DNA from: Teichococcus aerophilus | GTDB lineage: Bacteria > Pseudomonadota > Alphaproteobacteria > Acetobacterales > Acetobacteraceae | Assembly: GCF_014490485.1 (NCBI RefSeq) | Contig: NZ_JACTVA010000025.1 | Location: forward strand, 1 to 64,000 | Direction of reading: 5' to 3' | DNA: 64,000 bases | Part shown: piece after piece, positions 41,983-49,755 of the stretch | How the letters are laid out: each line of letters opens with the position of its first letter | Position numbering within the stretch: the first letter of the stretch is position 1 | The notes under the pieces: model-generated | What the model was told of the DNA's origin: nothing | Databases searched by the model: none | The model's input: only the letters and a program-made list of their open reading frames with translations | Made by a program: the position numbers and the translations under genes

Positions 41983-42885
41983 TCACGGGGACCAGGCGGC
42001 GGCGACGGCGGCGCCCACATCGGCCAGGGCGGCGTCGCGGATGGCGCCGTCGGCGGCGCCTTCGGTCAGGTAGGCGGCGACCAGGATAGGGGCGGCGCCG
42101 CCGGGGGGCCAGAACAGGCCGATGTCGTTGCTGGTGCGGGATTCGTTATAGGTGCCGGTTTTCTCACCCGCCTGCCAACCGGGGGGGAGGCGGGCCTTCA
42201 GGCGCTTGTCGCCGGTCAGGTTGCCGCGCAGCCATCCCAGCAGTTGGGCCCGGCTGGCGGGGGCGAGGGTGTCGCCGAGCGCCAGCTTATGGAGCGTGGC
42301 GATGAGGGCAGCGGGGGTGCTGGTGTCGCGGTGATCGTCGCCGACGGATTCGTTCAGGGCGGGTTCGTTGCGGTCCAGGCGGGTGGTGGGATCACCGATC
42401 CGCCGCAGCCAGGCGGTCAGGCCTGCCGGGCCGTCCAGCACGTCCCGCAGCAGCAGGTTGGCGGCGCCATTGTCGCTGAGGACCATAGTGGCCTCGCACA
42501 GGGCGGCCAGCGTCATGCCGTTGCCGCCGATGTGCTTTTCCGTCGTCGGGGAGTAGGCGACGAGGTCCTGCCGCGTGTAGCGGATGCGCTGGTCCATGCG
42601 GACCTGCCCCGCATCGGCGCGGGCCAGGACGGCGGCGGCGGCCAACAGCTTGAAGGTGCTGCACAGCACGAAGCGCTCGTCCTGGCGGTGGCCGGCCTGC
42701 TGGCCGTTGCCGGTATCCAGCACCGCGACGCCGAGGCGGCCGCCGCGCGTGGCCTCGATGCGTGCGAAAGTGGCGGGCAGGGCGGCGAAGCCGCCGGCGG
42801 CGTGGGCCAGGCGTGGCGCGCCGAAGCCCATGGCCAGGGCGCTCAGGGCCGCCGTACCGCCCATCCAGGACCGTCTGCTGATCAT
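41983..42885 (-). CDS. bla: Class A beta-lactamase
   Basis: A 300-residue serine beta-lactamase that hydrolyses beta-lactams in the periplasm. All class A motifs are visible: S76-T-F-K79 (Ambler S70-x-x-K73), S137-D-N139 (S130-D-N), E174 in NEPALN (E166) and K242-T-G (K234-T-G). The residue before the active Ser is Cys (C75), but the position equivalent to Ambler 238 is not Cys, so the disulfide typical of class A carbapenemases is absent. The N-terminus MISRRSWMGG suggests Tat export. The adjacent divergent AmpR-type regulator indicates inducible expression. Spectrum cannot be inferred. Confidence 0.93.
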   Translation of the reverse strand: MISRRSWMGGTAALSALAMGFGAPRLAHAAGGFAALPATFARIEATRGGRLGVAVLDTGNGQQAGHRQDERFVLCSTFKLLAAAAVLARADAGQVRMDQRIRYTRQDLVAYSPTTEKHIGGNGMTLAALCEATMVLSDNGAANLLLRDVLDGPAGLTAWLRRIGDPTTRLDRNEPALNESVGDDHRDTSTPAALIATLHKLALGDTLAPASRAQLLGWLRGNLTGDKRLKARLPPGWQAGEKTGTYNESRTSNDIGLFWPPGGAAPILVAAYLTEGAADGAIRDAALADVGAAVAAAWSP

Positions 42886-42964
42886 GCTGTGTCTCCTTCT
42901 GTGGGCGCCGAGATGGCGCAGCCGGCGGCGTCCGGACAAACGATGATCCCTTGCCGGAGACCCA

Positions 42965-42973
42965 AGATTATCT
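42965..42973. promoter_or_regulatory. AT-rich AmpR-type control site in the bla-ampR gap
   Basis: The 101-bp divergent gap between bla and ampR contains AGAT-T-ATCT (42965-42973) inside AAGATTATCTAATG, its only AT-rich dyad. AmpR/LysR proteins bind such sites between their own gene and the beta-lactamase gene. Assignment rests on position and composition only. Confidence 0.4.
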
Positions 42974-42986
42974 AATGTCACCAGGC

Positions 42987-43865
42987 ATGAGCCTGAACCG
43001 CGTCCCCCTGAATGCCTTGAGAGCCTTTGAGGTCTCCGCGCGGCAGTTAAGCTTCACCCGGGCGGGGCTGGAGCTGCGCGTGACCCAGGCGGCGGTGAGC
43101 CAGCAGGTGAAGACCCTGGAGGAAATCTTGGGTGTGCCGCTGTTCCGGCGGCTGCCGCGCGGCCTGGCGCTGACCGAGGAGGGGGAGGCGTTGCTGCCGG
43201 TGCTGACCGACGCCTTCCGCCGCATCGCCGGCACGCTGGACCGGTTCGAGGGCGGGCGGGTGCGGGAGGTGCTGACGCTCGGCGCGGTCGGCACCTTCGT
43301 CACCGGCTGGCTGCTGCCGCGGCTGGCGGAGTTCCGTGCCGCGCAGCCTTTCGTCGATGTGCGGCTGATGACCAACAACAACCGCGTCGACCTGGCGGGG
43401 GAGGGGCTGGACTATGCCATCCGCTTTGGGGACGGCGCCTGGCATGGCACGGAGGCGTTGCGTCTGTTCTCCGCGCCGCTTTCGCCGCTCTGCGCGCCCG
43501 CGCTGGCGCGGCGGCTGCGGCAGCCGGCCGATCTGGCGCGGGAGACGCTGCTGCGCTCCTACCGCGTGGATGAATGGTCCCGCTGGTTCGCCGTGGTGGA
43601 CCTGCCACCGCGCACGACGCGCGGCTACGTGTTCGACTCGTCGTTGACCATGGCGGAGGCAGCTGTGCAAGGCACGGGCGTGGCTCTGCTGCCGGTGCGG
43701 ATGTTCGAGCATGACATCCGCCAGGGCCGGCTGGCACGCCCCTTCGGCGCGGAGGTGACGCTGGGCAGCTACTGGCTGACCCGGTTGAAATCGCGCGAGG
43801 AGACGGCAGCGATGTCGGCGTTCCGCGACTGGCTGCTGGCGCAGCCGGACACGCAGCCTGCATGA
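42987..43865 (+). CDS. ampR: AmpR-type LysR regulator of beta-lactamase
   Basis: A 292-residue LysR-type activator closely resembling AmpR of enterobacteria: PLNALRAFEVSARQLSFTRAG and QAAVSQQVKTLEEILGVPLF in the HTH, VGTFVTGWLLPRLAEF and NNNRVDLAGEGLDYAIRFG in the effector domain, VFDSSLTMAEAAVQGTGVAL and LGSYWLTRL near the end. AmpR senses muropeptides and switches on the divergent beta-lactamase gene. The ATG at 42987 gives the same spacing to the PLN-LRAFE motif as in known AmpR; an upstream ATG at 42975 abuts the putative control site. Confidence 0.9.
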   Translation: MSLNRVPLNALRAFEVSARQLSFTRAGLELRVTQAAVSQQVKTLEEILGVPLFRRLPRGLALTEEGEALLPVLTDAFRRIAGTLDRFEGGRVREVLTLGAVGTFVTGWLLPRLAEFRAAQPFVDVRLMTNNNRVDLAGEGLDYAIRFGDGAWHGTEALRLFSAPLSPLCAPALARRLRQPADLARETLLRSYRVDEWSRWFAVVDLPPRTTRGYVFDSSLTMAEAAVQGTGVALLPVRMFEHDIRQGRLARPFGAEVTLGSYWLTRLKSREETAAMSAFRDWLLAQPDTQPA

Positions 43866-43902
43866 ACCGCCGCAAGGCCGTGGATGCGAGGGGAATAGAA
43901 CG

Positions 43903-44100
43903 ATGAAGCCGCCATTCGAAGGTATGTTGATGGCGGGCTACCACCAGTTCTTCATCGCGGAGGCGCAGGTGGAGCCCGAGGCCGCGCTGCGGACGGATGC
44001 GGACCTGCTGGCCAGCGGTTCGGTGATCTCCGCCTTTATCGCGCGAAACATGCCGGGCTGTGCGAACAGATTACGCTGCAGCGTGGCATGGGGGGCGTGA
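43903..44100 (+). pseudogene. Short unidentified ORF, probably a 5' gene remnant
   Basis: A 65-codon ORF beginning MKPPFEGMLMAGYHQFFIAEAQ with a good GAGGGGAA ribosome site eleven bases upstream. The first 40 residues read like the N-terminus of a folded soluble protein (the AGYHQFF segment is reminiscent of ComJ-type proteins, a weak resemblance). The last 20 residues (CANRLRCSVAWGA) look random, and base composition drops in the same place. The simplest reading is a truncated gene whose 3' part was lost upstream of the MocR gene. It could instead be a genuine small protein. Confidence 0.45.
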
Positions 44101-44146
44101 CGGATATGCGGGGCGGCAAGCAACCTTGTGTGGCGTGGTTGCCGGC

Positions 44147-45556
44147 ATGAGGGGTGCCTCCAAGGCGGACCAGATCGTTGCCCGGCTGGCGGCCGCCGTG
44201 GAGGGTGGGCTGCTACGTCCGGGCCTCCGCGTCGCCTCTGTCCGCGCCGCCGCGCGGGAACAGGGCCTGTCCAAGAACACCGTGGCCGAGGCCTATGAGC
44301 GGCTGGTGGCTTCCGGCCATCTGGAGGCACGGCGCGGCGCCGGCTACTTCGTTGCCAATCAGCCCTGCCGCCCGCCGCCGCGGCGACAGGAGGTGGTGGA
44401 AGCGCTGAGCCTCGTCTCCCTGCTGCGTGAGCAGACCGAGGAACACTACGTGGTCCGCCCCGGCGAGGGCCGCCCGCCCCCCTCCTGGATGGAAGAGTCC
44501 GAGCTGGCCCGCTGCCTGACCCAGGCCAGCCGCGACCAGTACCGGGGCGAGGCGCATAGCTACGGCAGTTCCTGGGGCTATGAACCGCTGCGCGAGCGGA
44601 TCGCGCAGTCGCTGTCCGAACGCGCCATCCATTGCACGCCAGGCCACGTGCTGCTGACCCAGGGGGCCAACCATGCCCTGGACCTGGTCATTCGCAACAT
44701 GGTCGCGCCCGGGGACCGCGTGCTGGTCGATGACCCAGGCTACTACCCGCTCTTTGCCAAGCTGCGCCTGGCGCAGGCGGAGATCGTCGGCATCCGTCGC
44801 AACCCTGACGGGCCAGACATCGACGACTTGCGCGCCAAACTGGCGCAGCGCCCGGCGCGCGCCTTCTTCACCCAGTCCCTGGGGCATAATCCCACCGGGG
44901 GCACCCTCAGCCCAAGCGTTGCGGCGGCGGTGTTGCAACTGGCCGAGCAGCACGGATGCCAGCTGGTGGAGGACGACCCCTTCGCCGACCTGCTGCCCGC
45001 CGCCAGCCCCCGCCTGGCCGCGATCGGCGGGCTGGGGCGGGTGCTGTATGTCGGCACTTTCTCCAAGACCCTGTCGGCCTCGCTCCGCGTCGGCTTCGTG
45101 GCCGGGGCGGCGCCGGTGGTGGAGGCGCTGAACGACCTGAAGCTGCTGACCGTCGTCTCCACTTCTCAGTACGCGGAGCGGCTGGTAGCGCAGTTGATCG
45201 AGGCCGGGCACTACCGCCGCCACCTGCGCCGCCTGGCGCGCCGTGTCGAGGCCGCCACGGCACAGGCCACGCTGGATCTCGGCGCGCTGGGCCTCACCCT
45301 GTCCCGCCCCACCGGCGGCTTCTACCTATGGGCCAAGCTGCCCGCCGGGCTGGAGGAGGAACCTCTCTGCCGCAGCGCCGCCGCGCGCGGCATCTTCCTG
45401 GCACCCGGCGCCGTCTTCAGCCCCGACCGCGGCCAGGGCGTGCCCGCCCTCCGCATCAACGTTGCCCATGCGAGCGACCCTCGCTTCCTGGAATTCCTGG
45501 CGGATGCGATGGGCGTGCCGTTTCACTCTGCGGGCGGCGCAAGCACGGACGCATAA
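44147..45556 (+). CDS. MocR/GabR-type regulator (GntR HTH fused to PLP aminotransferase fold)
   Basis: A 469-residue chimeric regulator. Residues 1-75 are a GntR winged helix (VRAAAREQGLSKNTVAEAYERLVASGHLEARRG). Residues about 115-460 are a fold-type I aminotransferase domain with the PLP aldimine Lys in TFSKTLSASLRVG, LGHNPTGGTLS at the substrate loop and DDPGYYPLF upstream. MocR proteins sense PLP-linked amino compounds and usually control a neighbouring metabolic or transport gene. No such intact gene is adjacent; the gene upstream is a truncated ORF. The ATG at 44147 gives the usual N-terminus, and the longer 44060 reading is not family-like. Confidence 0.87.
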   Translation: MRGASKADQIVARLAAAVEGGLLRPGLRVASVRAAAREQGLSKNTVAEAYERLVASGHLEARRGAGYFVANQPCRPPPRRQEVVEALSLVSLLREQTEEHYVVRPGEGRPPPSWMEESELARCLTQASRDQYRGEAHSYGSSWGYEPLRERIAQSLSERAIHCTPGHVLLTQGANHALDLVIRNMVAPGDRVLVDDPGYYPLFAKLRLAQAEIVGIRRNPDGPDIDDLRAKLAQRPARAFFTQSLGHNPTGGTLSPSVAAAVLQLAEQHGCQLVEDDPFADLLPAASPRLAAIGGLGRVLYVGTFSKTLSASLRVGFVAGAAPVVEALNDLKLLTVVSTSQYAERLVAQLIEAGHYRRHLRRLARRVEAATAQATLDLGALGLTLSRPTGGFYLWAKLPAGLEEEPLCRSAAARGIFLAPGAVFSPDRGQGVPALRINVAHASDPRFLEFLADAMGVPFHSAGGASTDA

Positions 45557-45664
45557 GCCATTTAGGTGGTTCGCAAGTGGGTATGGCGAAGCAGGCTTGG
45601 GTGTGGAGGTCGATTTACCCTGATCTGTTGGGAAGAACTGAAAGATTTTGGTCCATAGTGGAAG

Positions 45665-45909
45665 GAAGGCCGGGGAAAGAATTCCCCGGGCCCCTTCTTT
45701 TCTTTTTTCGAGTTTTCCGGAGCGGCTGGTGAGGGTGCGGTCTTGAGAGACGGCTGGGCGCGCCGGAGGTCCTAGACCTCCGGTGACTGACGGCCCAGCC
45801 CGCGTGGCCCATTTTAAACATCATCAGAAGCGTTCGCACTCAGTCCTGAAGCGTGACGCCAAACGCGAAAAAAGAAGATGGGGTCCGGGGAATTCTTTCC
45901 CCGGCCTTC
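45665..45909 (+). repeat. CTR intergenic repeat, copy 8 (standard interior)
   Basis: Convergent junction of the MocR and HMG-CoA lyase genes. Left hairpin CCGGGGAAAGAATTCCCCGG, then CCCCTTCTTTTCTTTTTTC. The central dyad at 45761-45785 has arms CGCCGGAGGTC and GACCTCCGGTG with loop CTA, extended outward by GGCTGGG/CCCAGCC. Right end GAAGATGGGGTCCGGGGAAT, ending GGCCTTC. Confidence 0.88.
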
Positions 45910-45981
45910 CTTCACTTCGCTTCCCCTTTCGCTGCGGATGAACGAAAACCGAAATCGTGCGTCTACGGTCAGACGCCGGGC

Positions 45982-46908
45982 TTAAGCACCGAAGACGCCC
46001 CGGGCCTGTGCGAGGCGGGAGGCGGGCCGCCGGTTCAGGTGGCGGGAGATCAGGGCGGTGGCGGCCAGTAGCTGGTCCAGATCCACGCCGGTTTCGATGC
46101 CCATGCCGTGCAGCATGTAGACGAGGTCCTCGGTGGCGACGTTGCCGGAGGCGCCCTTGGCGTAGGGGCAGCCGCCAAGGCCGGCGACGGCACTGTCCAC
46201 GACCGAGACGCCGAGTTGCAGGCAGGCCAGGATATTGGCCAGGGCCTGGCCGTAGGTGTCGTGGAAGTGCAGGGCGAGCTGCCCGACCGGCACCCGGGCG
46301 GCGACGGTGGCGAGCATGTTCTGGGCTTGCAGTGGCGTACCGGTGCCGATGGTGTCGCCGAGCGAGATTTCGTAGCAGCCCATGGCGGAGAGGGCGGCCG
46401 CGACTGTGGCCACGACATCCGGCGCCACCTCGCCCTCATAGGGGCAGCCGAGGACGCAGGAGACGTAGCCACGCACACGCAGCCCTGCCGAGACGGCCTG
46501 GGCGACGACGGGGGCGAAGCGGTCCAGACTCTCGGCGATGGAGCAGTTGATGTTCTTGTGGGAGAAGCTCTCGGACGCGGCGCCGAAGACCGCGATCTCC
46601 CGTGCGCCGGCGGCCAGGGCGGCGTCCAACCCTTTCAGGTTGGGCACCAGCACGGGGTAGCGGATGCCGGCATCGGGCGTCAGCGCCGCCAGCACCGCGG
46701 CCGTGCCGTCCATCTGCGGCACCCAGCGGGGCGAGACGAAGCTGCCGGCCTCGATATCGCGCAGGCCGGACGCCGCCAGGGCTTGGATCAGCGCGATCCG
46801 CGTGGCCACGGGGACGGTGACGGCCTCGTTCTGCAGCCCGTCGCGCGGGCCGACCTCGACGATGCGGACGGAACGGGGCAGCGTCGTCCTGCTGGGTTCA
46901 GCCACCAC
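45982..46908 (-). CDS. mvaB: Hydroxymethylglutaryl-CoA lyase
   Basis: A 308-residue TIM-barrel lyase cleaving HMG-CoA to acetoacetate and acetyl-CoA. Motifs: [12 protein letters not shown] at the barrel entry, GCPYEGEV, metal-binding [12 protein letters not shown], and the HMG-CoA lyase signature with active-site Cys ([22 protein letters not shown] region). The GTG at 46908 is chosen because GGAG lies seven bases upstream inside mvaA; a second GTG follows immediately at 46905. It overlaps the reductase stop codon by eleven bases. With mvaA it makes a two-step mevalonate degradation route as in Pseudomonas mevalonii. Confidence 0.93.
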   Translation of the reverse strand: MVAEPSRTTLPRSVRIVEVGPRDGLQNEAVTVPVATRIALIQALAASGLRDIEAGSFVSPRWVPQMDGTAAVLAALTPDAGIRYPVLVPNLKGLDAALAAGAREIAVFGAASESFSHKNINCSIAESLDRFAPVVAQAVSAGLRVRGYVSCVLGCPYEGEVAPDVVATVAAALSAMGCYEISLGDTIGTGTPLQAQNMLATVAARVPVGQLALHFHDTYGQALANILACLQLGVSVVDSAVAGLGGCPYAKGASGNVATEDLVYMLHGMGIETGVDLDQLLAATALISRHLNRRPASRLAQARGVFGA

Positions 46909-48175
46909 GCATCCGCTCCAGCTCCGCGATGGCGACATCCTGGCGCACCTGGCGGCGCTCCACCAGCAGCGCGGCCAGCTTCGCCACTTCGTCACCCACC
47001 GCGCCGGCGGCGATGGCGACGTTGTTGGCGTGCAGCGCCATGTGCCCCTTCTGGATGCCGGTCGTCGCCAGGGCCTTCATGGCACCAAAATTCTGCGCCA
47101 GGCCGACGGCGGCGATGATGCGTGCCAGTCCCGCCGCGCTGGTGACGCCGAGGATCTTCAGGCAGGCCCGCGCGGTCGGGTGGATCTTGGTGGCGCCGCC
47201 CACCAGCCCGACCGGCATTGGCAGTTCGATGGAGCCGGCGAGGCTGCCATCGGCGGTGACTTCCCAGTTGGTCAGGCTGCTGTAGCGGCCGTTGCGGGCG
47301 GCATAGGCGTGGGCGCCAGCCTCCACCGCGCGGGTGTCGTTGCCGGTGGCCAGCACGACGGCGGAGACGCCGTTCATGATGCCCTTGTTGTGCGTGGCGG
47401 CGCGATAGGGGTCGGCCTCGGCGAAGTGGTAGGCGGAGATCATGCCGTCCCGCACCGCCTCGCCGCCGATGGCCTCCACCGGCCAGATGGCCCGGGCGCG
47501 GGCCAGGCGGCGGTCGGCGAGGTTGGAGAGGATGCGCAGGAAAACCTTGCCGCCGGTCCAGGCCTCGATCTTCGGCGCCAGCGTCTCGGCCATGGTGTTG
47601 ACGGTGTTGGCGCCCATCGCATCCCGCGTGTCGATGATCAGGTGCGTGATGACCATGGCGCCGCCACGGGAGTTGACGATGCGCACTTCCAGGTCGCGGA
47701 AGCCGCCGCCAAGTTGCACCAGCAGCGGGTCGCAGCCATCGCAGATGGCGGCGATCTCCTCGCGGTGCTCCAGGATGCTGAGGCGGGCATTCTCCGGATC
47801 GGTCAGACCTACCAGCTGCACCTGCGCGATCATCAGCGTGCCGGAGACGGAGGTGATGAAGCCGCCGGAATCGTAGCACTGCCGGGCGGAGTTGCAGACG
47901 GCAGCGACGACGGAGGATTCCTCCGTGGCCATCGGCACCAGCACATCCTGGCCATCGACGCGCATGTTGGTGGCGACGCCGATGGGGATGGAGAGGGTGG
48001 CGACCACGTTCTCGATCATGTGGTCGGCCAGGTGCGTGTTGATATTGCCGGGCGCGGCGAGCTGCGCCCGCGTGGCGTCATCGAGGTCGGAGAACGCCGC
48101 CACGGCGTCCAGCCGCTCCGCGGTGCTCATGCGGTGGAAACCGGAGATACGGGACGTGAGGTTCTGGATGGACAT
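46898..48175 (-). CDS. mvaA: Class II (degradative) hydroxymethylglutaryl-CoA reductase
   Basis: A 425-residue class II HMG-CoA reductase. Diagnostic segments: [16 protein letters not shown], the catalytic Glu region [29 protein letters not shown] (Asp), the active Lys in [10 protein letters not shown] and the C-terminal catalytic His in GHMALHANN. In bacteria with mvaB downstream this enzyme runs from mevalonate to HMG-CoA with NAD(P)+. The ATG at 48175 is preferred, with another in-frame ATG two codons upstream (48181). It overlaps mvaB and follows a TctC-type binding-protein gene, together a likely mevalonate uptake and catabolism unit. Confidence 0.93.
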   Translation of the reverse strand: MSIQNLTSRISGFHRMSTAERLDAVAAFSDLDDATRAQLAAPGNINTHLADHMIENVVATLSIPIGVATNMRVDGQDVLVPMATEESSVVAAVCNSARQCYDSGGFITSVSGTLMIAQVQLVGLTDPENARLSILEHREEIAAICDGCDPLLVQLGGGFRDLEVRIVNSRGGAMVITHLIIDTRDAMGANTVNTMAETLAPKIEAWTGGKVFLRILSNLADRRLARARAIWPVEAIGGEAVRDGMISAYHFAEADPYRAATHNKGIMNGVSAVVLATGNDTRAVEAGAHAYAARNGRYSSLTNWEVTADGSLAGSIELPMPVGLVGGATKIHPTARACLKILGVTSAAGLARIIAAVGLAQNFGAMKALATTGIQKGHMALHANNVAIAAGAVGDEVAKLAALLVERRQVRQDVAIAELERMRGG

Positions 48176-48229
48176 GAGCATTCCGTAAGGAGGCAGCGGG
48201 ACGGGAGAAGCGGACGCGGGTTGGTGCGG

Positions 48230-49213
48230 TTATTCGAGGCGGATATTGCCCTCGCGGATCACGTCCCCCCACTTGCGGGTATCGTCCCGCAGGGCGGCGC
48301 GCAGCATCGCGGCGTCGCCAGTGACCAACTCGACGCCCTGTTCCGCCATGCGGGTGCGGATGGTGGGATTGTCGGTGGCGGACCGCAGCGCGGTGGCGGC
48401 GCGGGCCAGAATGGCGGCCGGGGTCCCGGCGGGGGCGAACAGGCCCTGCCAGAAGAACACCTCGAAGCCTGGCAGCGTGTTGGAGACCGGCGGCAGGCTG
48501 GGATAGCCCTGGATCGGCGCGCTCGCCGTCACGGCCAAGCCGCGCGTGCCGCCGTCCGCCAGGGTGGTCGCGGCTTCCTGGATGGCCTGGAACACGACAT
48601 GGATGCGGCCCTGCCGCAGGTCCAGCGCCGCCGGCGCACCGCCGCGATAGGGCACGTGAACGATGTCGATGCCCGCCCGGGCGCGGAACATCTCCAGGCA
48701 CAGATGGCTGACCGAGCCGGTGCCCGGCGAGCCGAACAGCACCTTGCCCGGGTTGGCCTTGCAATAAGCGATCAGGCTGGCTGTGTCCGTGACGGGCAGG
48801 GACGGATGCACGTGCAGGATGAAGGGCGTGCGGAACACCATGCCGATCGCGTCCAGCTCCGCCGCCGGGTCCTTCGGCGTCAGTTGCGGCTGCAGCGTCT
48901 GGTTGATGGCCAGGGTGGTGGTGCCCATTACCAGCGTATAGCCATCCGGCCGCGCCCGGGCGGCGTAGGTGGCGGCGACCGAGGTGGCGGCGCCGGGGCG
49001 GTTGTCGATGACCACCGGCACGCCGAGATTGCGCGACATCGGCTCGGCCACGGCGCGGGACGCCAGGTCGGTCACGCCACCAGGCGGGTAGCCCTCCACC
49101 AGCGTAACGGGGCGGTTCGGCCAGGCATTCGGGTCCGTCTGTGCCAGGGTGGGACGTGCGAGCAGCAGGCCGGGCAGGGCAAGGCCGGCCCCGAGCAGGG
49201 TGCGACGATTCAT
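48230..49213 (-). CDS. TctC/Bug-family tripartite tricarboxylate transporter binding protein
   Basis: A 327-residue periplasmic protein: signal peptide MNRRTLLGAGLALPGLLLARPTLAQ, then the Bug-family opening WPNRPVTLVEGYPPGGVTDLASR, the ligand-contact segment VVIDNRPGAATSVAA and HVPYRGGAPAALDLRQG. Such proteins bind carboxylates with high affinity; the TctAB membrane partners are not in the window. It heads the mvaAB operon (54 bp upstream), so mevalonate or a related hydroxy acid is a plausible ligand, by inference from context. Confidence 0.9.
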   Translation of the reverse strand: MNRRTLLGAGLALPGLLLARPTLAQTDPNAWPNRPVTLVEGYPPGGVTDLASRAVAEPMSRNLGVPVVIDNRPGAATSVAATYAARARPDGYTLVMGTTTLAINQTLQPQLTPKDPAAELDAIGMVFRTPFILHVHPSLPVTDTASLIAYCKANPGKVLFGSPGTGSVSHLCLEMFRARAGIDIVHVPYRGGAPAALDLRQGRIHVVFQAIQEAATTLADGGTRGLAVTASAPIQGYPSLPPVSNTLPGFEVFFWQGLFAPAGTPAAILARAATALRSATDNPTIRTRMAEQGVELVTGDAAMLRAALRDDTRKWGDVIREGNIRLE

Positions 49214-49252
49214 GAGGGCGTTTCCTGTTTTGGTCTTCTTTATCCGCTCAGA

Positions 49253-49293
49253 TTGTCCCATCCGCAGGGCGGCCAACAGGGACAGTTTGTCCC
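49253..49293. promoter_or_regulatory. TTGTCCC repeats and GGGACA/TGTCCC dyad upstream of the mevalonate operon
   Basis: GGGACA-GTT-TGTCCC (49279-49293) is a perfect inverted repeat. A third half-site TTGTCCC lies at 49253-49259, 34 bp from the matching half. The site sits 40-80 bp upstream of the TctC start codon, a position suited to a dimeric or tetrameric regulator. Confidence 0.55.
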
Positions 49294-49755
49294 CAAATCA
49301 TTGGCACAGTTCCATGCGGCGGCGCAGCATGGTGGCCATGGAAGGGTCTGGTTCGGGTTGATCGGGCACTTGAAGATCAGGCAAGGCCGGGGAAAGAATT
49401 CCCCGGGGGCCCTCTTTTTTCTTCGAGTTTAGCGTGGTGCTGTCGGACTGAGTGCGGACGCTCTTCTATGATATCTCAATTGGGCCACGCGGGCTGAACC
49501 ATCAGTCGCCGGAGGTTTAGGACCTTAGGCGCGCCCAGTCGTCTCTCAGGCCAGACCTTTCAACGGCCACGCCGGCAAAACTCGAAAAAAGAAAAGAAGG
49601 GGCCCGGGGAATTCTTTCCCCGGCCTTGTCCCTTCCCCAACGCGTCAGCTTCCGCCAGCCCTGGTCCTCCTGCTTGATCCACAGGGATAAGGCGGCTTCA
49701 ATCAGCGGATTGGAGGCGCATTGCCTCTCCATGCCGCAGGAAGGTTCCGCCCCGC
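49294..49755. other. Divergent intergenic region containing repeat copy 9
   Basis: No gene is seen here. After the TTGTCCC operator block come 88 bases with no convincing motif, then repeat copy 9 (49382-49628), then 127 bases that must hold the promoter of the molybdoenzyme gene; no clear -35/-10 pair is visible. This is the only divergent junction in the window that holds a repeat copy. Confidence 0.5.
49382..49628 (-). repeat. CTR intergenic repeat, copy 9 (standard interior, reversed; divergent junction)
   Basis: The ends are typical, with the left end slightly changed (GCAAGGCC, T-tract CCCTCTTTTTTC). The interior is inverted as in copies 7 and 10; the core dyad at 49507-49531 is degenerate (GGAGGTTTAGGACCTTAGG). 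It lies between two gene starts, so its terminator ends would stop transcription of neither gene but could block read-through between them or from cryptic starts. Confidence 0.85.

Noticed and set aside
41878-42975. Plus-strand open frame through the beta-lactamase gene
   Set aside because: It is antisense to a beta-lactamase with all four class A motifs and shows no family similarity.
49302-49317. Sigma-54-like TGGCAC...ATGC upstream of the bisC-like gene
   Set aside because: The spacing between GG and GC is one base too long, the orientation points away from the mevalonate operon, and repeat copy 9 with its terminators lies between it and the downstream gene.
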